Positions 1-11,309 are shown, counted from the first letter of the stretch. The stretch: 64,000 nucleotides of DNA from Mesostigma viride (GCA_009746045.1 RPFO01000584.1:1023843-1087842); one strand, 5' to 3'. The notes: generated by a model not told the origin, from the letters alone. A program made the numbers and translations.

Positions 1-333
1 CCGCCTGCGGCCAAAAAGCCTGCAATGCCCCCTCCGATCCCCGCAAACAGTTCCAACACTACCGCACCCTTGGCAAAATCAGGGGCCTGCGGTAAGATTG
101 CAGCAGAAAAATTACCTTGGGCCTCAGAGAAACCCGGTTGCACCAAAGTGAGGCCATGGCTGGCCATCTGAGGAATGGTGATGACGGCTTCAGTCACCCG
201 CTTGCGCATAGCCCGCTGCCGCGTGGACGTCACAGCATCCAGCGACCACTGCGTGCGCATCTTGGCAATGCTCGCCGTTGGCTGAGGCAGCACCGTCCAT
301 GCTTGTCCCACGCCGATGACCCGCCGCCCGTAC
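1..333 (-). CDS. C5-cytosine DNA methyltransferase domain, N-terminal start, retroelement-borne (partial, runs off window)
   Basis: An open frame read right to left from about 333 to base 1 has no stop and leaves the window. Its last residues read VVLELFAGIGGGIAGFLAAG (motif core at 30-56), a good match to motif I of C5-cytosine DNA methyltransferases, the S-adenosylmethionine binding loop (consensus D/E-L-F-x-G-x-G-G). It lies on the same strand as, and downstream of, the gag and retropepsin remnants at 420-3286, so it probably belongs to that LTR element's polyprotein. LTR elements carrying cytosine methyltransferases are known from some algae and dinoflagellates, and this fits that class. 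Only motif I is visible; the catalytic PCQ motif IV would lie outside the window. Another Rossmann-type methyltransferase is possible but less likely, given the LFAGIGGG core. Confidence 0.6.
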
Positions 334-419
334 CTCCACCATGCTGACCTCCACCACGCCCGCAGCCGCGGAAGGGTTGAGGCGTGCAGCCCCGACTGAA
401 GAACTGAAGCATGAGACCG

Positions 420-805
420 CACACTGGCCCGCTTCAGGCAGCCCCATCCCAATCAGGGATGTAAGATGCCTCCTCCGCCCTATAGTCCACCTGAACCATG
501 GCGCGAGCAAGGACATCCACCCCGAGTAGTGCGGAATATCCACCTTGTTGACCACCAGCGCATACGCGGACACGGGTGGTCATGCTAGAGGCGCGCAACG
601 GATTGAAAATCACGTTGACTTTAACCGCCGTCATAGCGTACGGCTTACTAGCGGACCCTGCCAACCTGACACAGACACGGGGCTTTCTACTAAGCCACCG
701 TTCTCGTAGGTCAGGTTCAGCATGGTGGCCAAGTCCGTGCTGATGACTAGCGGCTGAGCACCGCTATCAAGCTTGACTGCGCCAACCAAAGGACATGTCA
801 CCATG
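420..805 (-). pseudogene. Retropepsin-like aspartic protease of LTR element (frameshifted)
   Basis: Reading leftward, the segment gives KLDSGAQPLVIS, with the catalytic Asp-Ser-Gly-Ala at 757-768, and later LLGVDVLARAMVQVDY at about 470-520. That second motif is the typical C-terminal retropepsin strand (LLG-x-D-x-L). These parts sit in different frames, so at least two frameshifts separate them. Neither is in frame with the Gag end that stops at 846. The domain follows Gag and precedes the methyltransferase-like frame, the position expected for gag-protease-pol order. It is probably a dead copy, although sequencing errors in homopolymers could mimic some shifts. Confidence 0.65.
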
Positions 806-845
806 TCGCTCCATACATCTCCACAGGCTCCAACTGCTTGGAACG

Positions 846-3286
846 CTATGGACGGCTCACCATTGGGTATGGAACCACTGTGGGAACCTGGGGAACTGCA
901 CTAGTGCGCTGCTGGCTACTTGTGCTGACCACTCCCGCTTGCACCACGGGCACTGCGGCTTCTACCGGCTGGCGCCCGTAGGTGACGGACTCAGAACTGC
1001 GCAAGGTGCGCACATCATGCCCATCTGCGAACAACTGGATCTCGGACACAACCGACCCCAGCCACTCAACCCCCTTCTGCCCGAAGGTGTCGACCACCTG
1101 CCGTGCTGAAAACATGGGTACGTCCACAATGAACGGCATTGGGTACACAGGCGCCAAGCGCCTACGCTGCTCCAGCCCAGCCGGGTTTGCATGCTCAAAA
1201 GCAGATTGCACCCCAGCCAGCGGCATAGAAAAGGACACGGGCAACTGCCCGGCAGGCAACATGGGTGCCTGCTGAAAAGAAGGCGGGCTGCGTGCCTGCT
1301 TGCCTTTGGTAGCCTCCGCAGCGTTGATCTCGACGTCACCCGGCATGGGCGCCCAGAATGGGTCCTCCCGGTACACCGTCGCGAATTGGTTGGGGGGCGC
1401 CGTCGCCTCCTCACCATGCTTGATGGCAGCCACCTGGGCTTCCATCGAGTCGGTCTTGCCCGCCATCTCGGCGAAGTGGACCGTCTTGATGCCGGCGGCT
1501 GGACACTTGTTCATCAGGTGCCACTTCGTGTCTGCCCCATGCGGCTTCGTGCAGCGGCTTGGACACTCGCGACTAAGGTGCCCATCCTTGTCGCAAAGGA
1601 AGCAGCCCGATTTGCGCGCATCCGTCCTAGTACCCGTCTGTGAGGACGTGCCCCCCCCAGCTCGCGTCGGGGCGGCAGCGTCTTTGTTGCCGCCAGCGGC
1701 GTTACCCTGGGTTGCATCATGCGATGAGGCGTTGCGAGACCCCCCTTGGTTCCTGCTAGCACCGTGGCCGCCTTGCGGGCCGCTTGTCTTGTGGCAGACG
1801 ACTCACCCGACTTGGCCTTGGTCAGCGCGTCGACCTTGGCCTGCAGCTCGGCCACCACCGTGCTTACCGAGATCCGGCCTTGCGCGTGTCGTCGCATCAT
1901 GGCCCTGACCTCAATGCACAGTGACCGCAATCGCCACGGCTGGCCGTTGGGCGGCGTGGGCAGCTCCATCTCCTTGGAGCTAGCGCTTGCAGCCATTTCT
2001 GACACGCCAGCTTTTCGGACCAGTCCTCCACTTCGCCGGCGAACTCCATGAGGCGCTCGTAAGATTGCTCCGGGGTTTCACCCTCGGCTATCTTGAAACT
2101 GCGCCACTCACGCTCTGCCTTGATGGTCTCCACCGGGTATTCCTGGCGAAGGAGCCCCACAGTTCCTCGGCAGGGTCGACACCATACATGATGTTGTCAT
2201 AGTCGGCTGGCCACGCCCGTCGAAGCCGAACCACACGTCCGTGTGACGCGTGTACAGCGAGACCTCTCTCCACTGCTCCACCAGCCTAGCCACTCGCCTC
2301 AGCGTAAGGCCGTGAAAGAAAAAATGCATGTTGTTCATCACAAACTCGTGCATTACAGCGCCTTGCGTAGTCATGTATTGCAGATCAATCCATGACTTGT
2401 ACGCGTTGTAGGCCTGCGCCAGCGTGGCCAGATTGCCGGTTGTGGAGAACTTCTCGCGCATGTCCACCCGTGGTAGGGTGGGCATCTTCGCGCCTTCCGG
2501 TATGAGGCGCACCCTTTGCGGGTACTGCACCCCATCGGCATCCTCCGGCGGTCGCTGAGCTGCGCGTCCCTGCGCCAGCGTGCTTGGTCGTGCTGCCTCC
2601 CGTACTCGGAAAGCCAGCGGCGTGGTTATGTCCTCCATGGGCGGAATGCGCCCGATTGGCACACTTGACCACCGTGCAGTCGACCCGCCGGTCAGCGCCC
2701 CACCGCCTCGCCCAAACGGAATTGAGGCCCCGCCTGGCAGCATGCGTCCTGGTGCACCCCTGCGTGGGTCCATCGCGCGCGCCAGCCCTGCCCCGTTCTC
2801 CTCGTGCAATCCGTCTCGCGCTTGATCGAAAGGCAGGCGCCTGGGCGCCAGCGTATACTCGCCCCGTGGCTGACCATCCGCCTCACCAAGCAAGTCGTGT
2901 TGGGTTAGCGACCCAGCCAAAACCCCCGGTTCCATCGAAGCCCTTCCCGCCGCATTACCTGAGGTTGGCGGCTGGTCCCGCTCCCTCGGCTCCGCGGCAA
3001 CACCACTGGGGCCCGGCATCGATGCCTGCCCGTCCCATGGTGTGGACTGCAGATGACGACCCTCTACGGCCACCAATCTGTCGGTCACTTCCCGCATCTG
3101 CAGCGCCAATTGCTGCTGCAACTGTTGCGACTGTTGCTGCATCTGCGCTTGCATCTGCGCGAACAGCGCCACCATACTCAGCGGCGCTTCTTGGTCGCGA
3201 CTCTCACCCACTGCGGTACGGCGGGAGGAATCCGCCATTCGACCCGGAGCGGACGTGTCGGCATCTGCTCTATTTACATCTGCCAT
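846..3286 (-). pseudogene. gag: Gag polyprotein of minus-strand LTR element, with CCHC zinc knuckle
   Basis: The frame starts at an ATG at 3286 (MADVNRADAD). A Gln-rich coiled-coil stretch follows (AQMQAQMQQQSQQLQQQLAL, about 3100-3180), then a Pro/Arg/Gly-rich linker, then the conserved capsid part. That part changes frame near 2230 and 2160 (EYPVETIKAEREWRSFKIAE) and again near 2000. A zinc knuckle CFLCDKDGHLSREC (C-x2-C-x4-H-x4-C) lies at 1563-1604 and would bind genomic RNA. The C-terminal 220 residues end at a stop at 846. Repeated frame changes mark it as broken. Order and spacing point to a Ty3-like or related element, but no RT is in view to place it. Confidence 0.7.
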
Positions 3287-4744
3287 GGCTCGAGTCTGCG
3301 CTCGCGTCAGTGGCATGCACCAGCTGACCGATGGGCAAAACATGAGAACCAACAAGCCTAGGTTTCGCTGAGAAGAAGCAACAACCAAAGGCTTTATAAC
3401 AGGTGTCAAGGATAACGACTCGACTAGCCTGCCAGAAAAAGACAAGAGCCAGCAAATTCTGGCTAGTTCTATTTTCTTAAAATCTGTCTCAAGACACTTC
3501 CTTTACAAACTGTCAGCCAGGCCGTTCCCTGTACTGCTGATGGTTGCTAAACACTAAAGCCAACGTCTTGGCTTCGAACAGAAGGAAGCAGACTACCGGG
3601 TAGTCTCTTCGAGTAAAGAAAGGAGGGCTCTCAGCCGAGGACAAGGAACTGTCCCTCGTGCCTGATAACCACCTTATTGCCTCCCCTGCTATAGAATAAT
3701 GCTTTCAAAACACACACTTTGCACAGTCTGATGATGAAGCCGCACATGCGGAGTTTATTGAGAAAGTTAATACAATTACAACACGTTGATAGTCTCAATA
3801 TCGATGCACTCCATGCTCACGAGCCCGCAGTTAGGCAGCGCTCCATGACATGCTACCGGCCTTGCTCCCAAGGAAAGGGAGAAACACGAAGGCCACTAAC
3901 GAGAGACTCGAAGAGACTACACGCTGCGTGAGAGTCCTCTTCGACTATGAACCAAACCATTCGTCATGCCACACGCATGACACACGCCACACTTGTCAGT
4001 CCAGCCAGGAATGCCAAAACTATCTTGCTGCCTGAACCATGCAAATAGAAACCGCATTCCAGTTGCCGTCCTGGCTTTCTACCACACATGCCAACAAAAA
4101 CAGGAAGGCATCCCGACAAATCTAAATTGCTACCCTGTTGCCGATCTCATCTCCTAGAGGCTCCGGCATTTCTGTCCCTGGGAATGTCCGGCATTGAGTC
4201 ACGTCCACCAAGGTCGAAGCATAATATCCTTCAGACAATCTGCACGTTCACACCTTGCGTGTGAGTGGCCCAGCAAACATTGCGTCTAATCGTTCCTTTC
4301 TATCTAGAAGAAATCCCTTTGTAGGGCTGCCAGCGATTTCGCATTCATTCCAGCGATCTGGCTCCGCACCGCAAATTGTCCTTTTCCATTTTCTGTCCAG
4401 TCCTCATAACGTTGACCCGCTATTCTACACCACAAAGACACCTGGCCTGTCAATAGCCTCGGCGCTGTTGAAGTCCAGCAGTCCAGCTTCAGCTCCAGCT
4501 GTCCACTAACACGCGTATGATCCTCTCGACGCTGCGCACTTGTGCTGCCGTCCGCTCAAGTCAGTGCTGCGCGCCCAGCTGTGCCTGGCCCGGCGCGCGT
4601 GCACGTACACTTTCGTCCGCTCTTATGCTGCAAGTGCTAGTGTCCCCCCCGGTCACTAGCCTTTGTCGAAAATGCGTAGAAAACAAATTCCTTGCGCGCA
4701 CGTCACCGGTCTTGTGCATAGTGGGCGCCGCCCGGATGACATAG
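3287..4744. other. Non-coding stretch upstream of the minus-strand gag
   Basis: I see no convincing protein here. By position the right part of 3287-4500 should hold the leader and perhaps the 5' LTR of the minus-strand element. With no second LTR in the window this cannot be tested. Near 4500-4744 there are short open frames that look random. Confidence 0.4.
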
Positions 4745-5537
4745 CTCGCGTCCGTGACATCATTCGATGAGACTTGGCGAGCAAATTCTGCTCCCCTGCA
4801 CGTCGCGAGTCCAGATGTCAACTTCCAGCTGCCGGCACCTGAGTCTGCCTCGGAATCTGGCGTGGCGCTGGTACCTTTGCCTGCACCCACTGAGCCTGCA
4901 GTGCTGCCGCCTGTCACTGCTGTGCCTGACTCGGTACCTGATGGTCCGGTCACCAGGGCCAAGGCTCGCCAACAGCTGGGCACTGTCACCGGTGCAGACG
5001 GCAGTGGCAACGCTGAGCATCCTGGTCCGGGTGCTGCTCCTGACTCTGAAATTTCTGATGCGGTGCCGGACGCCGGCAACCAAGTTGCGCAAGGAGTTCC
5101 TGCACCCTCGCCTGCGCCTGCGCCTCAAATTTCGAGTGCAATTGCTTTGCAGCAAGCCATCCACGCACTGCAGCGACCTTCATCTTCAGCACCCAGCAAC
5201 CAGGCAGGGGCGGATTCGGTGATAGCTGCTGCAACGATTGAGGAAAATGTTGGCGATGGCTACTGTCCCTCTAGTGACACATATGGCGCCTATGGTTGGA
5301 CCTCCTCTTCTCAACGTCTTGCTTCTCCTAAGTGGGCCCGTTTTTGCCCACATTACGCTGCTATTCGTGATGTGGTCGAGGATGTATATGCCACTAGTGT
5401 CGACCTGGACGTCCCTAAGTCTTGGCAACAAGCTCGTTCTCTTCCTGCGTGGCAGTCCGCCATGGATAGCGAGATGGCTTCTATTCGTTCTCACAAGGTT
5501 TTTTTCTTTGGTGAGTAGGTCATCTCTTCCTCGTGGC
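4745..5537 (+). pseudogene. pol: Copia polyprotein, integrase-to-RT linker and start of RT (left part, interrupted)
   Basis: After an in-frame TAG at 4742 the frame is open. It has a Pro/Ala-rich linker typical of the zone between integrase and RT, then PKSWQQARSLPAWQSAMDSE at about 5418-5477, the usual copia lead-in (W-x-x-A-M-x-x-E). The frame ends at 5518 because of a one-base shift in a run of seven T (5502-5508). The other frame continues as SLVSRSSLPRGTS, again copia-like, up to the insertion point at 5542. The sequence resumes at 24575. Gag, protease and the integrase core are missing upstream, so the element was already truncated on the left. Confidence 0.8.
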
Positions 5538-5542
5538 ACTTC
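5538..5542 (+). repeat. Target-site duplication ACTTC, left copy
   Basis: ACTTC at 5538-5542 is repeated at 24570-24574. Removing 5543-24574 joins the copia frame cleanly as ...RGT-SAIPSRWVYARK. Five base pairs is the usual duplication for LTR-element integrases, so this marks the outer borders of the composite insertion. Confidence 0.9.
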
Positions 5543-5754
5543 ATTTGCGCAGCAACTCGTCAGCAGAGCTTGTGAGCTCCTGGTCCTTGCCGGCTGGAAT
5601 GACCCTAGGCTGCTGGCTAGCAACCTTTATCCTCACACCAGGCCTACGACCCTCGATAGGCTCGCCACTCGTCGTGACGACCAAGGTTCGTGTGTGAAGA
5701 CGCTCGTTGCCTCGTTGAGCCTCGAGCTATATGCAACCTCGTTCCATCCTTGTT
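5543..5754 (-). repeat. Isolated 3' LTR end fragment of the minus-strand family
   Basis: About 212 bp that match 16189-16388 and 23916-24126 essentially base for base, including the intact terminus ATTTGCGCAGCA that is missing at 16189. It breaks off after TCCTTGTT and runs straight into part of the plus element's LTR. Confidence 0.85.
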
Positions 5755-6039
5755 TGCAAGGTAGCGGTAAGCTGAGCTCTGGCAAGGTAGCGGTGCACTG
5801 TGCGAGGCCGACGGGAGATGCCTTAGGGCACCATGGAAATGAGGTAACATAAAGCTATGGCCTAAGGCAGGTCAAGGCAGTTCTTTGCCGACGCACCGTG
5901 GTTGTCACTTGGAGTGAGCAAGCCAGCGAGAGCGTTACCTGGGGCGAGGAGCAAAGGTTGCAAGCTACGCGACCTAGGTCCTAACAGTTGCGACAAGGAC
6001 CAGGAGCTCACGGCAGCTGCCTGGCCGGCGTCGCTAAAT
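5755..6039 (+). repeat. Truncated 5' LTR of the plus-strand element
   Basis: This segment matches the last 280 bp of the 3' LTR at 15908-16188 with only about three differences by eye. The first 380 bp or so of the LTR are absent. It ends ...GGCGTCGCTAAAT, followed by CGTATTATTG. The minus element has the similar CGTACTATTG after its LTR, supporting this as the LTR end. Confidence 0.8.
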
Positions 6040-6923
6040 CGTATTATTGTTCCGGGTTTTTGAGAAGAGCTCCGGGAGCAGTGGTTTCTGCTCTGCGACA
6101 GGCACGAGAAGCAATGACGCCAGGCGAGCTAGGCTGCAGGCGGTTATTTTCCTCGGTGCTCGGCAGGGCGGAGACAGTGTTATAATATGATGTCGAGACG
6201 GCCTGATTGACGGGTTTGGTGGTCTTGCTACGTGCTCGGGACTTTCTTGGGCGAAGTTGCTGTGATGTCGCTAGGTGGCGCCAGGTGTTTGCTTGCGTCG
6301 TGGCTAGTTAAAGCTATGGCGAAGGGACTTTGGTGACGCTAGCGGTAGTGAAAGCGGCAAGCGAGACAACCCGTGCGTTTCGGCAGCCAGATCTGTCCAG
6401 TCGGCGAGGAATTGAGCTTTGCCTGGACTGGTGTGGGTTTGAGGATTTATAGCCTGTGCCCTCGTTGCTTGGCAGCATTTCCGGATGAGCGTTTTGGTCG
6501 GCATATTCGTCAGAGCCAGGAGCAGCCTGTCGTTTTCCCTGCCACGCTTGAGGTGGTAGAGGTCTGCAAGGGCTGGACGTCCAGGACGTGTATTGCGGCT
6601 TGTAGAACGACTGAGACCGGAAAGAGCAACTGCAGCTGTCAGAGTGGCAGCAAGCGACTGGTAGCGGCATTGTCACGGCAGTGGTCTACAAAGAAAGCGG
6701 TGGACATTGTGGCGAAGCTTGAGACCTGTGCGGGGAAATCATGCAGGGTGCGTGGTTTGGTATGAGCTCCTTCTGAGGCTTTGTCAACTGTCGAGCGCCT
6801 GGAAGAAAGGCGACCAGTAAGCCGGTGTTGGGGCTAGTTCCTCTGCTTGCAGGATCAGTTCGGCCTACGTCTCTTCGGTCCGGGCGTTGCTTTCATTGCT
6901 GCTACCTTGTATCTGTGTCCATA
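6040..6923 (+). other. Leader region of the plus-strand element
   Basis: Lies between the LTR end and the gag start. The first 20 bases resemble the matching place in the minus element, after which I can see no similarity. The spliced reading frame found there in the minus element (22766-23892) is not recognisable here. No convincing protein is present. Confidence 0.4.
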
Positions 6924-8146
6924 ATGCTTAAGGGCAAGAACGGGGTCGGCGGCGGGAGCAAGGCGGTTGCGACGGAGGGTGAGAGGCGGAAAGCGTCAGT
7001 GCCAGCAGTCGGCCAGCCAGAAGGGGAGACGATTCCCACGATGGAGGGCGTGGCGGGGCAAAAGACGCGGTACCGGAAGCGAAAGGAGGAAGCACGGGGA
7101 AGGAGCGCGCAGAAGGGCCATCGGACAGCTTTGAGCTGGCTGGAGGAGGCCAAGGGAGGGGATGCAGGCCAACGGTGGTAAGACGGCCCGTGTGGCCGAG
7201 GCAGTCGTTCCTCCTCATGTTTCTGTAGACGCTTGGGCTGGGGGTGCTGGGGCTTCTGCTGTGGGTAGTGATGCTCGCGCGTTGCCAGGAACTAGACCCC
7301 ACATAAGTGCTGTAGCCGTGATGAACGGCCAGAAGCCTCTGAAGCCACCCGTGAGTCAGGAGGAGTTAGACAAGTGGTTAGAGGATATGGAGCTAGTCAC
7401 CTACTCCGTAGATCCCACTGTCAATCTCGTCCAGGTGTTCCATGCTTCCTCAGTGAATAGGGATTCTTCTGAGCGTGTGAGGGACAAAGCCAGGTCTGCA
7501 GTGAAGGATAAGCTCTCTTAGGAGCAGTTTCTCCTGGGCCTGCGTCAGGAGTTTTCTGACAAAGTCCTCAACCTCACTAATCACTACAAGCTGGCCTATG
7601 ATGCGTTTGAGATCAGGGGCTCAGTGTGGATGGTCGCAATGCAGCTAGGCTGTTTGCAGATCAGACAGATGGGTCGCTGGCTGCCTTAGAGAGGGTAGTC
7701 TTGAGCATTCGCCCATCTGCCCCTGCTTGTAAACCCATTCAGACCTCAGGTGCTTCAGCCTCCGCTAGCCAGGTGCAGGGGGATGCCCCAGGGCAGGCAG
7801 CCCAGGGAGGTCCTCATCCTAGCAGGCGTCAGAGGGCTGGGAGGCGCAGGGGGGTTGGAAACCAAGGTGGCAAGGGCCAGCAGCAAGGGGCTCAGAACAA
7901 GGGTCAGAAGCAGGCTGGTGGTCACCAAGGGGGGCAGCAGGGGGGGAGGTAGCCAAGGGCAAGGCAAGAGCCAGGGCCAAGGCAACCAGAATAAGCCAGG
8001 CAACCAGAACCAAGGGGGGTCAGAGGAAGGCCCCGGCTGGGAAGGAGGATAAGTGCTTTGGCTGTGGTAAGACAGGTCACTGGCACCGTGATTGCCCTGA
8101 TCTGGCCAATGCTGCAGGAGCAGGTGGTCAGTCCAGGAAGCCGTGA
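6924..8146 (+). pseudogene. gag: Gag of the plus-strand element (decayed)
   Basis: Starts at ATG 6924 (MLKGKNGVGGG), with a Lys/Arg-rich N-terminus paralleling the minus copy. A capsid-like part (SQEELDKWLEDMELVTYSVD, about 7354-7413) follows, then a Gln/Gly-rich basic stretch and a zinc knuckle CFGCGKTGHWHRDC at 8054-8095. Damage: a TAG at 7519-7521 where the minus copy has Trp, a deletion of roughly 110 bp with a frame change near 7620, and further frame changes to 8040. The frame ends with TGA at 8144-8146, which is conserved in the minus copy. Confidence 0.8.
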
Positions 8147-9012
8147 CTTAGTGCAGTGCCCCATGTAAATAGTCAGTCACCCCAGGTGGGGCAGGTGGCA
8201 CTTGTAAAAATGGATGATAGGGGTGCACCTCCTGTTCAGCAGCAGGGGGTTGGGAATACTGATGGGTTTGTTCTTCCACATGATTGCAATGTCGCTGCTG
8301 CAGCAGTGCAATTCCCTGGGCCTGTGGCAGGTACAGGGTCTTCAGTGAGTGTTGGCTCTGGGAGTCAAGCAGCTCAGCTGGAAAGTCCTGCTGGCGCCGA
8401 GGGAACCACTGTTGGCTCTGGGAGTCAAGCTGTGGAGGTCCCTGGTTCCAAGGAGCAGGAGGTGGGTCGTGCGGTCCCGCGCACACAGCCAAGTCCTAGT
8501 TCCTCCTTATGCAGTGAGACTGATAGGGGGTTGAGCTATGCAGCCGCTGGGCATACTCTACACCATGTATTTGGGCACTCTAAACAGGCAGAAATGTTTG
8601 CTTGGAAGCTAGGTAAGCAGCCTCTGTTGGAGGCCTGCACTGCAGCTGCTGAGAACTGTATCTGTCAGGAGAATCAGATTCACCCACCACGGTCCCACGC
8701 TAGAGAGCCTGCTAGAGAGCGGGGAGATATCGAAGTAGATATACAGCACATGCGTGGATTGTATCTGTTGGTGGGGGTGGATAGGTTCAGCCGGTATGGG
8801 CTGTTGACCATCCTGCCTGGCATGGATGAGCATCACTTGTTGTTGGGTCTCCAGTCTTTGTTGCCATGCTTTGGGGTGTACACCTTGGTGCAAGCTGACT
8901 TGCAGTTTGACTGCTTGAGAAAGCATGCTGATCAGCTTCCGTGTAAGCTGGTAGTGGTCCCTAGAGAGAGTCATGGGCAGCAGGGGCTGTAGAGAGATCT
9001 ATCCGTGAGGTA
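8147..9012 (+). pseudogene. pol: Integrase of the plus-strand element
   Basis: In the same frame as gag and separated only by TGA 8144-8146. A low-complexity Gly/Ser/Val linker comes first. Next is a zinc-binding pre-integrase motif (LHHVFGHSKQAE ... NCICQE, about 8560-8670), then the catalytic core with EVDIQHMRG (first Asp, about 8738) and VQADLQFD (second Asp, about 8897). One G is missing near 8987, turning the GAVERS motif that carries the third acidic residue into a stop at 8990. The minus copy is intact at that point. Confidence 0.8.
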
Positions 9013-10007
9013 AAGAAAGTGGTGCTAGCAGCAAAGACTGTGCCAGTGGTAGCATCTGCTTTGGAAAAGGCAGCCTGGTGCAAGGGGATTGAGGAACAGC
9101 TTAACCACAGGGTAAACTATTACTATGATGGTGGGGCAGTCTCTCCCTTAGCAGCGCAGTTTGGGTTGTTATCCCCAGAGGTAGTGGGTGCCTGCCTGAG
9201 AAAGGCAGATAGAGTGTTTGCTCGGCTGTGGCGCAAGGACAAGGGCTGGAAAATGCTGAGGCCCCTTGTGGGAATGGGGGTCAGGATGTGGAAGGAGCCA
9301 TCAATACCAGGCAAGCGTGGCAAGTGGCAGGATGGGCTGGTAACCCAGTTGGATGAGGCCAACCATTCTTGTCTGGTAGCCTTGGACAGGGATCCTAGGC
9401 GCGTGTACAGGTTGTCCTGGGCTCATATCCGAGAGAAAAGGCCAAGTGCAATCTGGCCTGTAGACGGCCCTGAGCCTCCCTTGGAGGTTGAGGCTCAGGA
9501 GGAGAGCCAGGCAGTAGATGCTAACCCTCCATGCTTGGATGATGGTCTGTCCTGGATGGACGAGGGTGAGCTGGAATCTGCTGCATCAACTGTCACAAGG
9601 CCAGTAGGGGGCCAGGGCTGGACCAAAGCCCAAGGGGCTCCTCATGGAGGACGTCATCCGGGCATTGATGAGCGGCAAGCGTGATCCCAAGGTATCTAAG
9701 CTCACGGGGTGGGGGTCATGCTGGGCAGCAACATTAGAGGTGGATACCAACTCGCAGGTGTCCATTCTGAGGGCTGAGGATGCTGCAAGGTTGCAGATGT
9801 CTGTAGCCGGTTGCCCAGCCGTGTCTGATTTCTCGAGGAATGTGTCCATGAAAGTTCTGGGGGAGGTGAGTGTGCCTATTCTGGGGGTGCCCACGGTGTT
9901 CTGTGTGGTAGAGGGCTATGAGGGTCCAGCCATACTGGGGCAGAATTTCTTATGCCAGCCGGAGGTGACGATAACCTCTGAGGAATTGGCACTAGAAGGG
10001 CAGGGTA
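9013..10007 (+). pseudogene. pol: Integrase C-terminus and retropepsin-like domain of the plus-strand element
   Basis: Continues the integrase with a basic segment (RMWKEPSIPGKRGKWQDGLV, about 9289-9348) resembling a copia integrase C-terminal SH3-like domain, followed by an acidic linker. After a frameshift near 9640 comes a retropepsin-like domain: LEVDTNSQVSIL with Asp-Thr-Asn at 9743-9751, and PAILGQNFLC near 9940. The DTN in place of DTG also occurs in the minus copy. The CACTA-like insertion at 10008 cuts the frame just after this domain. The protease lies downstream of integrase, which is unusual. Confidence 0.75.
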
Positions 10008-10150
10008 CACTAGGAACTCGGCTTTGAGAATGGGTGAGAAAAGGTGAGAAAAAGGGTGAGATGGGTGAGAAAAAGGGTGAGAAATGGGTGAGAATGGGTG
10101 AGAAAAGTGAGAAAATAGGGTGAGAAATGGGTGAGAATGGGTGAGAAAAG

Positions 10151-10176
10151 GGCAATCTCACCCGGGTGAGATTGCC
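10151..10176. repeat. 26-bp perfect palindrome in CACTA-like subterminal zone
   Basis: GGCAATCTCACCC followed directly by its exact reverse complement. A similar palindrome built on AAAATCTCACC lies at about 13106-13129 near the other end, so the pair is symmetric within the element. Confidence 0.85.
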
Positions 10177-10489
10177 CCAAAAAGGTGAAAAAAGGGGAAA
10201 AACGTGAGAAAAATCTCAAAAAACAGGACGTGAGATAAGTGAGAAAAACGGGAGGTGTGAAACGTGAGAAAAGTGAGAAAAACAGGACGTGAGAAAAGTG
10301 AGAAAAGTGAGAAAACACAGCGCTGAAAAACACACCCATAATGCAATATGCTGGCAGCAGACACATGCATGCAGTGCCAGTAACAACCGCTGTTCAAAAC
10401 AGCACGAACAATAATGATTTTTTCATTAAATGTTTGAATAATTTTAATGTTTACAGCTGCAAGAACCCGTTGATTCAACTATTCAACAC

Positions 10490-10632
10490 TGTTATGGCGT
10501 TATGTACATCTTCGGCATTCAAATATGCCTGTTCAACACAGTCTGTTATGGCGTTATGACATCTTCGGCATTCAATGCCTGTTCAACACAGTCTGTTATG
10601 GCGTTATGACATCTTCCGCATTCAATGCCTAT
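10490..10632 (+). repeat. Tandem repeat, about 2.5 copies of a roughly 55-bp unit
   Basis: CTGTTATGGCGTTATG ... CATCTTCGGCATTCAA ... GCCTGTTCAACACAGT recurs in direct order within the 3.2-kb CACTA-like element. No coding sense is seen. Confidence 0.7.
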
Positions 10633-11309
10633 CATCATATACTATATGGTAGCTAGCTAACAAAGCGGGCCGGTCGACAGGGCGTCACATGCTGACTTGA
10701 AAGTGGAACCGCTTGCATTTTACTCTCGTGGTCCCTGCAAGAAATAAACAAACCGACACAATATACGCAAGAGGAAAAGAAATCAGATCCTTGACATAGA
10801 TGTAAGCGTTCTACAAGGAAGAGCTCACCAGCACCTAACGGTCCATGCAGCAAATGTGTAGAACCCAACACTCACTCTTATGGCAAAGCAGTCCCATGTG
10901 GCAAGGCAGCACCATACACATGAATCACACCATGCGCCAGATGTCACACGAGCAAGGCACAACGTTGTCGTCGGATCAGAAAGCAACAAACGTGAAAACG
11001 CTAGCGGCCCAAATCTGAGATTCCGCGGAACACAGAAAATAAGAAAGCTCAGAAGCTACCAGCAAGGGATCGAACATATGACCTTTGGCATGATTTCGCG
11101 GCTGTGTGAGTCTCCTGATCCGAAGGCATCTCACTTAATTAACGTTTCGAAACAGCCAAACTGCGGAAAATCTCTTTCCGGAGAGAGTTGCCAATATCAA
11201 GGAGACAACCAGCGCAGGCCAGAAATCGGGAGAATCCGGACCATGGTAGCTCGAGCCTGCCGTTATCTTGTCCGCGTTTTCGAGTCGTGCAGGATTATGA
11301 ATATGAATG

